From NCBI GenBank assembly GCA_044866075.1, contig JBIOTQ010000125.1, positions 1-33,116 on the forward strand: a stretch of DNA of 33,116 bases, written 5' to 3'. The notes below the pieces were generated by a model. The model saw only the letters and a list, made by a program, of their open reading frames with translations. It was not told the origin of the DNA and did no database searches. A program made the position numbers and the translations under genes. This DNA comes from JBASRP01 sp044866075. GTDB lineage: Bacteria > Actinomycetota > AC-67. Shown in pieces: positions 7,842 to 15,337 of this stretch (positions within the stretch are counted from its first letter, which is position 1; the number at the start of each line of letters is the position of its first letter).

Positions 7842-8318
7842 TTGTCGGAACTCAGTCGCAGTCTGAAGGTCGAGCGCCCGCTCGAGGATCTCGCCGAGAT
7901 CCTCGGGACACGGCCGTCCGACTGGCTGCTTCCGTTCGCCCGCATCGCCGTGCATGCCGGCGAATCGGCCGGCGACCGCCGGGCGGAGGAGATCTCGCGC
8001 GGACCTCGTCCGACGCGGCACGTCCAGATCGACATCACCGACCTCCCGCCGGGTGACGAACCGGACCGCGTCGACTTCGCCGTCGTATGGGAGACGAGTG
8101 GCTTCCGTTGGGTGTTCCCGTCGTTCGACGGCCGCATCGTGGCCGTGCGTGACGAAGGCGGTTGCCTCATCACGATCGAGGGCTCGTACCGCGATCCCCT
8201 TTCGGCATCGGGCCCGGCCGGCAAGGAGGCCGCGTCCGCCGCGGCGTCCGCCAGCGCGACGACGTTGCTGAACGTCGTCCGTGCCGCCGTCGAGGAACAG
8301 GCGCGTCAGGGCGCCTGA
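7842..8318 (+). CDS. Hypothetical protein, about 158 residues
   Basis: The frame is open from 7749, but the first 30 codons are Arg/Gly noise. TTG 7842 has GGGGGA at about 7831-7836 in front of it and begins a sensible protein, SELSRSLKVERPLEDL. The N-terminal part is helical; the middle (HVQIDITDLPPGDEPD, then VWETSGFRWVFPSFDG) alternates strands, and the end is Ala-rich helix. The GFRWVFPSFDG...GSYRDP arrangement resembles SRPBCC-like hydrophobic-pocket proteins, but this is only a visual impression. The hairpin-rich leader of the next gene follows it. Confidence 0.6.
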   Translation: MSELSRSLKVERPLEDLAEILGTRPSDWLLPFARIAVHAGESAGDRRAEEISRGPRPTRHVQIDITDLPPGDEPDRVDFAVVWETSGFRWVFPSFDGRIVAVRDEGGCLITIEGSYRDPLSASGPAGKEAASAAASASATTLLNVVRAAVEEQARQGA

Positions 8319-8399
8319 TCCTCGCGTAGTGCATCTATCCCAGCCCATGTTGACGCACCTGCGGCTTACGAAGCGCGCCCCGGAACCGATTGGATAAGG

Positions 8400-8579
8400 A
8401 GCGCAAGACGCAGCTTTTGAAATCAAGAAACAGGCCAGCGGGGGAACGAAGGAGCAACCTGCGGGGGAGAGATCGGGTCGATCCGATCTCGGCAGGAGGG
8501 GCCCCGGAAACGGGGCCTCACCCTTTCGGCGGCCTCGCGGGGGAGGCCGCCGGGAGGGATACCCGAACGGAGGAACGGC
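8400..8579 (+). ncRNA. Hairpin-rich 5' leader, candidate riboswitch or regulatory RNA
   Basis: The 261 bases between the stop at 8318 and ATG 8580 have no coding frame I trust. Three strong hairpins stand in tandem: 8469-8490 (8 bp, GTCGAT loop), 8498-8519 (9 bp with a GAAA tetraloop) and 8528-8551 (9 perfect pairs). Before them is a purine-rich stretch (about 8432-8468) with runs such as AGCGGGGGAACGAAGGAG and repeated GCGGGGGA, the kind of unpaired conserved core seen in riboswitches. A near-ideal Shine-Dalgarno GGAGG at 8569-8573 follows. I could not match it to the ydaO, cobalamin, TPP, glycine or T-box patterns from memory. Confidence 0.5.
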
Positions 8580-8867
8580 ATGGACGCACCGGGTGGGTGG
8601 GTGGAATCGAAGAGGTTCCCACAGAAGGGAAGTGTTCGGTCCAGGCACGTTCGCTACGTCGGCAAGTCCTTCACTCCCGCCACGGATTCCTATCGGCTGG
8701 GCGACACGCGGTCGCTCAACCTCTCGACCCAACACGACTCCGGATACGCGCCGACGCCGGTCGGCCGCATCAACGACCTCGGCGTGATCGCGCCGCTCGC
8801 TCTCGCCGCGTTGTGGGAAGCGGCCTTCGCGTACGAAGCCGGGCCGCTATCGACGTGGAGTAACTAG
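8580..8867 (+). CDS. Orphan 95-residue protein behind the structured leader
   Basis: ATG 8580 lies six bases after GGAGG, the best ribosome binding site in the area, so translation is credible. The protein starts with a basic stretch (SKRFPQKG, then RSRHVRYVGKSF), continues with polar residues typical of a folded small protein (PATDSYRLGDTRSLNLS), and ends with a mildly hydrophobic helix (VIAPLALAALWEAAFAYEAG). I recognise no family. The 26-base G-rich repeat covers codons 3-11. Its last 21 bases overlap the convergent MpaB-type gene. Confidence 0.5.
   Translation: MDAPGGWVESKRFPQKGSVRSRHVRYVGKSFTPATDSYRLGDTRSLNLSTQHDSGYAPTPVGRINDLGVIAPLALAALWEAAFAYEAGPLSTWSN
8587..8612 (+). repeat. G-rich 26-base repeat, copy 1
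   Basis: The block caccgggtgggtgggtggaa plus six bases is matched with one mismatch at 22379-22404. Three GGG runs and a GG separated by single T could form a G-quadruplex-like fold. Here it lies just inside the start of the 95-residue gene and is followed by AGGTTCCCAC, whose CCCAC can pair with GTGGG of the repeat. Confidence 0.6.
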
Positions 8868-9695
8868 GCGGCGGCGCCGGCGCTCCGCCGTTCGGCGGCC
8901 CGCGCCCTGGGGGAACAACCGGATCCGCGACGGAAGCGTTCGTGCCGTCCGACCGATCGCCACCGCGCCCGCCCGGAACGCCGCCTCGCGCGCGGAACTC
9001 CAGCGGAAGCCGTACTCCTCACGTAACTTCGGCGGGAGCAGCCCGACCGTCATCAACGACAGAGGCGCGAACACCGGACGCGGCACGAAGCGAAGCCTGG
9101 GCGCCAGGATCTGTCCGGCCAGCTCTCGGGCGACCGATCCGATCGCGATCTCGTCGCTCGCGACGCGGGCTTCGTACCAGTCCGCGAACTCACGATAGGT
9201 CGCCGGCATCCCGGCCTCGGGAAGACCGAGCATGTGCGCGACCGTCTTTGTCTCGTGGTAGTAGGCCTCGCGGACGTCATCGCTCAGCGGTGAGAAGAGG
9301 AGCTCATAGGTGCGGACGCCGGTATCGATGAGCGTCGCCTGAACCCACGCCAGCAGCTCGGGCTCTTCGGCTCGATACGGCGTCCCGGCCGGGAAGCGGC
9401 CGGTGTCCTCGCTCAACGTACCCTGGACCCGCGCGTGCACCGAACGGACCGTCGCCGAGCATCGTTCGGCCTCGCCGGTCGTCCCGAACACGATGCCGAG
9501 CGTCGCGTCCAGCGTCCGCCGCAGGCGTCGCAGTGGATCGGACCGGAAGTCGCTGTGATCGGCGACGCCGGCCGCGACGAGCGGATGGGCAACCTGCAGC
9601 AGCAACGCGCATCCCCCGCCGACGAGCAACGCTTGTTCTCGGTTGATCCGCCGCGACACGCTGTCGGGCGCGAACAGGCCCTGATCCGAATCCAC
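8847..9695 (-). CDS. MpaB/rubber-oxygenase-type protein (DUF2236)
   Basis: The 282-residue protein starts at GTG 9695 and matches the DUF2236 layout: an N-terminal INREQALLVGGGCALLLQVA helix with HPLVAAGVADHSDF, then RRLRRTLDATLGIVFG, PYRAEEPELLAWVQATLID and a helical C-terminal half ending in an Arg-rich tail. The family includes the b-type heme latex clearing protein Lcp of Streptomyces and the fungal MpaB oxygenase, which cleave C=C bonds, but most bacterial members have no known substrate. The His residues near residues 37 and 47 are the visible candidates for heme or metal ligation. It is monocistronic here. Confidence 0.8.
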   Translation of the reverse strand: MDSDQGLFAPDSVSRRINREQALLVGGGCALLLQVAHPLVAAGVADHSDFRSDPLRRLRRTLDATLGIVFGTTGEAERCSATVRSVHARVQGTLSEDTGRFPAGTPYRAEEPELLAWVQATLIDTGVRTYELLFSPLSDDVREAYYHETKTVAHMLGLPEAGMPATYREFADWYEARVASDEIAIGSVARELAGQILAPRLRFVPRPVFAPLSLMTVGLLPPKLREEYGFRWSSAREAAFRAGAVAIGRTARTLPSRIRLFPQGAGRRTAERRRRRLVTPRR

Positions 9696-9769
9696 GCGCC
9701 CAACGATAGCGCCCTTCCTGCGGAGGAGAGGGCCCAGGGGAGAGAATAAGCGGCCGTGGGCGGTGAGCG

Positions 9770-11014
9770 ATGAGTTCCGCGCAGCCGACGATGTGGCGGG
9801 CGCTGGGTTTTCGCGACTTCCGCCTGGTCTGGAGCGCCCAGGTGCTCTCGGAGCTCGGGGACTGGGCGGCGCGCGTCGCGCTCGCCGTTCTCGTTCTCGA
9901 TCGCACCGGGTCCAAGGTTCTGACGGCGGCGGTGACGGGGATCGGTTTCCTGCCCTGGGTGGGGATCGGGCAGGCGCTTGCCGCTCTGGCGGATCGTTTC
10001 CCCCGCCGGTCCGTCATGGTCGGCGCCGACCTCGTTCGCGCGGGCGCTTTCTTCGCGCTCAGCGTCGTCGATCCGGTGTGGGCGATGCTCCTCCTCGCGT
10101 TCGTCGCCGCTGCGGCCACGCCGCCCTTCGAGGCGGCGCGCGCGGCAACGATCCCCGAGGTCGTCTCGGACGAGGGCTACGGCGACGCTCTCGCCCTGTC
10201 CAACATCACCTATCAGGCGGTGCTCGTGCTCGGGTACCTCTTCGGCGGGGGGCTGGTCGTCTTCGTTGGCGCCCGCACGGCGCTTGCGATCAACGCCGGC
10301 TCGTTCGTGGTGTCGGCGGTCCTGCTGTCGTTCGTGACGGCCGGACGGATCGCGCGTCGCGCGGCCAGCGTCGGCGCGAGCATCCGGGCAGCCGCGCGCA
10401 TGATCTTCGGAGATCCCTTCGTGCGCCGGGCCGCCGGGATCGCCACGGTCGGCGGCGCCGCGGGGATCGTCGGAGAGGCTCTGGTCGCCGTGTACGTGCG
10501 CGAGAACATGCCGGGGACCGGCGACTGGGCCATCGGCGTCCTGGCGGCAGCCGTCCCCGCGGGAACGATCCTGGCGTCGACGCTGGTGCGCCGTCGCGGC
10601 AAGCACGAGGATCTGCTGCGCACCTCGTCGATGGTGATCATCCTCGGTTCGATCGGGGGGATCCTTTGGCTCCTCATCGAACCGCCCAACATGTGGGCGG
10701 CGGCGGGGTTCTTCTCGATCGGCATCATGTTCGCCATGGTGATCCCCGTCTACGCGGTCCTCGGGACGCGCCTCCCCGATGAGATGCGAGCGACCGCCTT
10801 CGGACTCCTGCAGGGGATGCTGCTCGGCAGCGAAGCGCTGGCGGCCATCGCGGGCGGCGGCTTGGCCGTCGCCGTCGGCTCCGGTCCGGCCAGCGCGCTG
10901 GCACTGTTCCCGGCGCTCGGCTACGGACTGTTCGCGTACTTCGTCGCGCCGGGCGGACGGCTCACGCTGCCGCGGCTCGGCAGTAAGCGTCGCGCTGCGT
11001 CCGGTACCAGCTGA
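9770..11014 (+). CDS. MFS transporter, probable drug or small-molecule exporter
   Basis: A 414-residue protein with about 12 hydrophobic segments and the MFS inter-helix motif LADRFPRRSVMVGADL at residues about 70-85, a variant of G-x-x-x-D-R-x-G-R-R. The N-terminus (ALGFRDFRLVWSAQVLSELGDW) is typical of the enterobactin-exporter/TetV-like MFS group. ATG 9770 is 74 bases downstream of the divergent MpaB-type start, so the two may share a regulatory region. Its 3' end overlaps the convergent DUF5995 gene by about 50 bases. The substrate is unknown. Confidence 0.88.
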   Translation: MSSAQPTMWRALGFRDFRLVWSAQVLSELGDWAARVALAVLVLDRTGSKVLTAAVTGIGFLPWVGIGQALAALADRFPRRSVMVGADLVRAGAFFALSVVDPVWAMLLLAFVAAAATPPFEAARAATIPEVVSDEGYGDALALSNITYQAVLVLGYLFGGGLVVFVGARTALAINAGSFVVSAVLLSFVTAGRIARRAASVGASIRAAARMIFGDPFVRRAAGIATVGGAAGIVGEALVAVYVRENMPGTGDWAIGVLAAAVPAGTILASTLVRRRGKHEDLLRTSSMVIILGSIGGILWLLIEPPNMWAAAGFFSIGIMFAMVIPVYAVLGTRLPDEMRATAFGLLQGMLLGSEALAAIAGGGLAVAVGSGPASALALFPALGYGLFAYFVAPGGRLTLPRLGSKRRAASGTS

Positions 11015-11858
11015 AGTCGGTCGTGGCGATGACATGGGCCCACGCCGTCGCGTAGGTCTCGATCTCGTTCATGATCGTCGCGCGTTCGGCGTCGCTCGTC
11101 GCCAGCGACAGACGCTCGGCGTTCCGCCACGCGCCTTCGCGCCACGACTTCAGCATCTCGAGCGCGCCCACCTCATCGACCGGCGACGGGGAGGCGTCGG
11201 CCAGTCCCACCATCGGGTCGTAGCGTCTGGCGATCTCGTCCTCGATGCCGTCGAGCACCGCCGAGAGGATCTCGTCGACGCGATCGTGATCGCCCTTGCG
11301 CGAGGCGCCCTTGCCGTCGACGAGCCCCACGGCGGAGAGCGCGACGGGCAGGTCGCGCTGGATGTGCGCGTTCATGCCGAGGAAAACGTCCTGCACGGCG
11401 TTCGTGCTTCCCCGCTGCGCAGCGTCGAACGCGATCCGCCAGGCGTCCGGCACGGCCCCGCCGGTGAACGCGTCGAAGTAGAGGTCCGCGAACGCGCGGT
11501 CGAGGTTGATGATGGCCGCCTCGTCGTCGAAGAAGAGCGGTTGGCGTTTATCCGACAAGTACGCGCGGAAGCCTTGCGTCGTGATCAGGTAGGTGAGCGC
11601 GAACACGGCGCGGTGGTCGCACGAGGCGTCGAGGGGTTCCCAGGCATCGATCATGTCGGCAATCACTCCGTCCACGCACGAGGGGGACGGCGAGGCGCCG
11701 CAGGGTTGCGCGGGATCCGCGGGAGCCGGTACGCCGGGCCGCGGCGGGAGCAGGTTCGGCCACGGGACGTTCCCGAGCGGGTGGTCGGCCGCGGCGGCAA
11801 ACGGCGCCGCTATCGCGATCGCGACACCGAGGGCGAGCAGGCGCAGACGCATCCTCAT
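10962..11858 (-). CDS. Secreted DUF5995-family protein
   Basis: The frame is open further upstream, but ATG 11858 follows AGAAAGGG and gives a signal peptide (MRMRLRLLALGVAIAIAAPFAAA). The mature 275 residues start with a Pro-rich segment holding two Cys, then DASCDHRAVFALTYLITT, INLDRAFADLYFDA, NAVQDVFLGMNAHIQRDLP and SRKGDHDRVDEIL. These Asp/His-rich helices are the DUF5995 pattern, common in actinobacteria and of unknown function; the conserved His/Asp positions hint at a metal site (inference). It lies 38 bases downstream of the CHAT-like gene in the same direction and is probably in that operon. Confidence 0.75.
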   Translation of the reverse strand: MRMRLRLLALGVAIAIAAPFAAAADHPLGNVPWPNLLPPRPGVPAPADPAQPCGASPSPSCVDGVIADMIDAWEPLDASCDHRAVFALTYLITTQGFRAYLSDKRQPLFFDDEAAIINLDRAFADLYFDAFTGGAVPDAWRIAFDAAQRGSTNAVQDVFLGMNAHIQRDLPVALSAVGLVDGKGASRKGDHDRVDEILSAVLDGIEDEIARRYDPMVGLADASPSPVDEVGALEMLKSWREGAWRNAERLSLATSDAERATIMNEIETYATAWAHVIATTDFSWYRTQRDAYCRAAAA

Positions 11859-11896
11859 ATCCCTTTCTGCGTCGAGCGTTCCCGCTCCTGCGCCCT

Positions 11897-12583
11897 CTAA
11901 GCGAACGCGGCGACGAGGAGGGGCTCGACGAGTGGATGCTTTCCGTCGTCGATCCCGAAATAATCGAGTCCGAACTTCACGCGCTCGTACACCTCGCGCC
12001 ACTCGAGGTCCGATCGGGTGCCGCGGTAGTAGCCGCAGGCCAGGTGGTAGAAGAGCGCCTCGATCAAGAACGCCTGGTAGTCGGTCACGTCGTCGGTGTA
12101 CGAGAAAACCGCACCCACCTTGCTCGTCTGCTGCAGCTGGCGCATCAACGGCATCTCGCGTCCGAGCTGGCAGCAGGACAGGTACAGCGCGTCGACGCGC
12201 AGATCGCGGAAGAGACGCAACACGTCTCCGCGACGCAGGTCCAGGGATTCTCCGTCGGTGAGACCGATCGACGTCCGCGCCCGGCTGGCCTTCCCGTGCG
12301 CGACGATGTGAACGACGTCGAAGCGTCGCCGGCCGCGCGCGTGGGTGAGGAACTTGTCGAGATCGGCGCGCGAGTGGATCTGCTTTGCGATGAATTCGAG
12401 ATCGCCGAAGTTCTCGAAGAACTCCTCGAGGAAGCGGCTCTCGGATCGATCCGACGTCAGGTCGGTGTCCAGGAGCGTCTCGAGAAGCATCACGCGCATC
12501 TTGCGCGGGCGCTTCGCCAGCGGCCGCGCAAGGGGCTTGACGGGGATGGGCTCCGACGGTTGGAGCGGGCGGTCAGGCGCCAT
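11897..12583 (-). CDS. Stand-alone CHAT-like (caspase-fold) cysteine protease
   Basis: The 228-residue protein has FDVVHIVAHGKAS (His96 in the VAHG motif), a GLTDGESLDL strand pair, and VDALYLSCCQLG (Cys138), which reproduces the CHAT pattern of 'H.AHG ... L...dG ... L..L...LS.C..G'. CHAT proteases use this His-Cys dyad and act in TPR-CHAT, gasdermin and defence systems. Here there is no TPR, sensor or membrane segment. The first 28 residues are basic and Pro-rich, and the 29-75 region is an acidic helix set; translation could also start at Met29. It overlaps the phosphoglycerate mutase gene by 11 bases. No typical partner is adjacent. Confidence 0.75.
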   Translation of the reverse strand: MAPDRPLQPSEPIPVKPLARPLAKRPRKMRVMLLETLLDTDLTSDRSESRFLEEFFENFGDLEFIAKQIHSRADLDKFLTHARGRRRFDVVHIVAHGKASRARTSIGLTDGESLDLRRGDVLRLFRDLRVDALYLSCCQLGREMPLMRQLQQTSKVGAVFSYTDDVTDYQAFLIEALFYHLACGYYRGTRSDLEWREVYERVKFGLDYFGIDDGKHPLVEPLLVAAFA

Positions 12584-13772
12584 ATTTCTGCAGGCGTCCC
12601 GCGTGGGCCAGCATGATCGGCATCAGCGTCATCGTCGGCCGGATGCCGAGCGCACCGGCCGCGCAGAAGCGCTCCCCGAACCGCGTCACGTCGTCGCGCT
12701 GCTCGCGCGTCGACCACAGGATCGTCGGGACCGGATGCCATGAGTGCGCGGCCATCTGCGTCGGCGTCGCGTGGTCACCGGAGACGACGATCACGTCCGG
12801 CCCCAACGCGCGCAGGGCAGGGACGGCGGCGTCCAGGGCTTCGATCGCGGCGATCTTCCGGGTGCGGTCGCCGTCCTCACCGGCCGAGTCCGTCGACTTG
12901 TGGTGGACGAAGAAGTAGTCGTACGAGTCCCACGCATCACGAAGGATCGTCAGCTGATCCGCGAGATCCTTCGGTGTGCCGAGGACGTCCATCCCCACAA
13001 GCCGCGCGACGCCGCGATACATGGGATAGATCGCGACGGCTCCGGCGCGCACGCCGTAGCGCTCCCGGAACGAGGGCAGTTCCCGGTGCGAGTCGAACCC
13101 CCGCAGCAGGATGCCGTTCGCCCCAGGCTCGTCCCGCAACAGAGCGCGGATCTGCGCGTCGAGCTCGTTCACGAGGTCGGCGGTTCGCTTCGCCGCCGGG
13201 TCGGCGGCCGTCGCCTCGCGCGGCGGCACGCCGGTGGTTTGCGGGTCGGTGTCGGTCACGCGCGGGTCCAGACCCTCACCGCGAAGCACGACGAGGACCC
13301 GGTGCTCGCGTTCGTGCCGGAAGAAGACCTCGACGCCGTTGTCCAACTTCACGTCGCGTTGCAAGCGGTCGACGATCGCGCGCGCCTCGGGATCGGGCAC
13401 GCGGCCCGCGCGGCGGTCGATGATCGTTCCGTCCCGCGCCAGCGTGCAGAGGTTCCCGCGCGCCGCGACGTCGCCCGGCGCGAGCGGGAACTCGAGACCG
13501 GCCGCCGACAGCGCGCCGCGTCCAAGCTCGAAGCGTTCCGGGTCGTAACCGAACAGCGCGAGATGGCCGGGGCCGGATCCGGGCGTGATCCCGGGCCCGA
13601 CGGGCTCGACGAGTCCCGTGATCCCCTCGGCGGCGAGCGCGTCGAGGTTCGGCGTGGACGCGTCCTCGAGCTCCGTCTCGTGCGTCGCGTCGGCGTACCC
13701 ACCGAGGCCGTCCATGACGACGAGGAGGATGCGCGTGGTCGCGTCCTCCCTGACGAGGGGCGTGAGGTCCAT
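12573..13772 (-). CDS. apgM: Cofactor-independent phosphoglycerate mutase, ApgM (archaeal) type
   Basis: The 399-residue protein would interconvert 2- and 3-phosphoglycerate in glycolysis through an alkaline-phosphatase-like fold with two metal ions. ILLVVMDGLGG near residue 15 gives the first metal Asp, then TPNLDALAAEG, SGPGHLALFGYDP (ApgM signature), FVHHKSTDSAGEDGD and VVSGDHATPTQMAAHSWHPVP carry the remaining metal ligands. I start at ATG 13772, since the open frame upstream is Arg-rich noise. The binding site before it is weak. It leads a minus-strand run with the CHAT-like protease and DUF5995. Confidence 0.88.
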   Translation of the reverse strand: MDLTPLVREDATTRILLVVMDGLGGYADATHETELEDASTPNLDALAAEGITGLVEPVGPGITPGSGPGHLALFGYDPERFELGRGALSAAGLEFPLAPGDVAARGNLCTLARDGTIIDRRAGRVPDPEARAIVDRLQRDVKLDNGVEVFFRHEREHRVLVVLRGEGLDPRVTDTDPQTTGVPPREATAADPAAKRTADLVNELDAQIRALLRDEPGANGILLRGFDSHRELPSFRERYGVRAGAVAIYPMYRGVARLVGMDVLGTPKDLADQLTILRDAWDSYDYFFVHHKSTDSAGEDGDRTRKIAAIEALDAAVPALRALGPDVIVVSGDHATPTQMAAHSWHPVPTILWSTREQRDDVTRFGERFCAAGALGIRPTMTLMPIMLAHAGRLQKYGA

Positions 13773-13812
13773 CGAACCCAATGCTACCGGGCGGGGTGCG
13801 CCCGACCGGCCT

Positions 13813-15087
13813 TTAGGCGCCCGCGCGCTCTCGCGATTCGCGCGCCGCCCACCCGAAGATCCCCTTGGCCATGAGGGACGGCTCGGCGGCCACGCGCGCC
13901 TCATAGACCGCCGCGCGGATGCCGAGGATCTCTTTGTCGTCGGGGGCCGCCAGCGCGGCCGTCTCCGCGAGATGTGCGGCCAGCCGCAGGTCCCCGTCCT
14001 CCATCACCTCGCTCGCGCGCGCCGCGATCTTGCCGGCGCCGCCGGCCAGCGCGGCCAGCTCCCGCGCGACCGCCGCATCCGGTGCCGGCTTCAGCCGCGA
14101 GGGATTGAGGTCGTACCACCCGCCGTACAAGCGCCAGACGTTGTGGATGATGAACTCGGGGTCGTCGTAGATCGGGCGCAGGTAGGGGCGCTCCATCAAG
14201 CGTTCCGGAGGGGTGACCGCGTGCAGGATCGCGTCGAGCGACGCGCCCTCGTTCATCATCTCGACGGTCGCATCGTGGATGAACTCGAGCAGCTCCGCCG
14301 TGTCGCTCAACGTCTGTCGGATCCGATCCGCGCCGACGACCGGGAAGCCGTGGCCGGGAAGCAGCATCTCGGGTTCGAGGGCGATCATCTCGCGCAGCGC
14401 GCGCGCCCAATCGCCCGGGTAGCGCTGGACCTTCTGGGGGTTGCCGCAGTTCGGCGTTCCCCAGATGAACATGTCGCCGCAGCAGATCAGTTTCCGGCCC
14501 GGGATCCACGTCCAGGTGTGGTCGTCGGTCTCGCCGCGCGCGTGGTGCATCTCGAACCGTTCCCCGCCCACCTCGAACGCGTGCACGTCGCGATACGTCC
14601 GGTCCGGGTAGCGATACTCGCGGGGCCAGTCGAGCTGCATCAGACCGAACTGCCTGCGGTTGACCCACGCGTTGTATCCGGCGGTCAGGATGTAACGGTC
14701 GAAGCGCGGCCCGACGTTCTCGTGCGCGTAGACGGTCGGCGCCGGCCATCCGTACTCGCGCGCCTCCTCCTCGAACGGCGGCGTCCCGAAGATGTGATCG
14801 ACGTGGCCGTGGGAGTAGACGGCGGATGCCAGCGGCTCCATCGACCAACCGCGGATCCGCTCGTGGATCGTCGACGCCATGAAGAAGATGCCGGTGTCGA
14901 GGAGCACGAGGCCGTCGCCGGTTGCGATCGCGTGCACGTTCGCAAGACTAGAGATCGTCGCGAGGCCATCCCCGATCTCGGTGAGCGCTCCGCTGGCGGC
15001 CCAGGGCGAGGAGAACGGATTGTGCTCCTCGATGGTCAGGTCTCCGCGCCAGACGCGATCGGCGATATCGAGCAACCCCTCGGCCAC
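13813..15087 (-). CDS. Metallo-beta-lactamase-fold hydrolase, alkyl sulfatase-like
   Basis: The 424-residue protein begins at GTG 15087, five bases after GGGGAGG. It shows the metal-binding SHGHVDH motif (His93, His95, Asp97, His98), further ligands in HHARGETDDHTW and LLPGHGFP, and a second half (residues about 270-424) of helices that matches the dimerisation region of SdsA1-type alkyl sulfatases. SdsA1 cleaves alkyl sulfates with two zinc ions. The residues of the classic sulfatase pocket cannot be judged by eye, so lactonase or other hydrolase activity remains possible. No signal peptide. It lies 40 bases upstream of the apgM start and may be transcribed with it. Confidence 0.8.
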   Translation of the reverse strand: MAEGLLDIADRVWRGDLTIEEHNPFSSPWAASGALTEIGDGLATISSLANVHAIATGDGLVLLDTGIFFMASTIHERIRGWSMEPLASAVYSHGHVDHIFGTPPFEEEAREYGWPAPTVYAHENVGPRFDRYILTAGYNAWVNRRQFGLMQLDWPREYRYPDRTYRDVHAFEVGGERFEMHHARGETDDHTWTWIPGRKLICCGDMFIWGTPNCGNPQKVQRYPGDWARALREMIALEPEMLLPGHGFPVVGADRIRQTLSDTAELLEFIHDATVEMMNEGASLDAILHAVTPPERLMERPYLRPIYDDPEFIIHNVWRLYGGWYDLNPSRLKPAPDAAVARELAALAGGAGKIAARASEVMEDGDLRLAAHLAETAALAAPDDKEILGIRAAVYEARVAAEPSLMAKGIFGWAARESRERAGA

Positions 15088-15133
15088 GGCGACCTCCCCG
15101 CTCGGCGACGCGGTCAGGGTACGGCGAGGAGGT

Positions 15134-15337
15134 TCAGTCGGGCACGTCGACGCGGGGCTTCGCCGGTCCGGCCGCCTTCCTCGGGTATCCCGGCGCGACG
15201 AGACTCTTGATCTTGTCGCGCCGGTGCTTCCCCGGGAAGGCGGCGCGCTCGGCCGCGGCGAGCGCCTCGCGGGCGGTCGCCGCGTCGATGGTGACGACGC
15301 GCGCGGCTTTGATCTCGACGAGAACGCGGTAGCGCAT
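15134..15337 (-). CDS. Small hypothetical protein, about 67 residues
   Basis: The product reads MRYRVLVEIKAARVVTIDAA followed by a helix (REALAAAERAAFPGKH) and a basic Pro-rich tail. A beta-hairpin followed by a helix is typical of small proteins whose N-terminal 'VxVEIxAxxxxxIDAxTxxEA' strand pairs with partners. An alternative start at 15349 adds four residues (MRST). I recognise no named family. Confidence 0.6.
   Translation of the reverse strand: MRYRVLVEIKAARVVTIDAATAREALAAAERAAFPGKHRRDKIKSLVAPGYPRKAAGPAKPRVDVPD

Noticed and set aside
8400..8579. ydaO (c-di-AMP) riboswitch
   Set aside because: GGGGGAAC is present, but the GGGGTGAATC and CCGTCAGCTAACCTCGTAAGCG blocks of that class are missing.
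8587..8625. T-box antiterminator (GGGTGGAA recalls GGGTGGNACCGCG)
   Set aside because: The conserved CCGCG is absent, there is no T-box specifier loop, and the downstream genes are not amino-acid related.
7005..8735. Long minus-strand open frame of 576 codons
   Set aside because: It is antisense to the response regulator and the 7842 gene, Arg/Ser-rich and without domains; a shadow of GC-rich third positions. Other long frames antisense to real genes were dropped for the same reason.
10962..12583. Gasdermin-protease pair (CHAT-like next to DUF5995)
   Set aside because: The DUF5995 protein has a signal peptide and His/Asp-rich helices, not the gasdermin N-terminal fold or palmitoylation Cys at the start.
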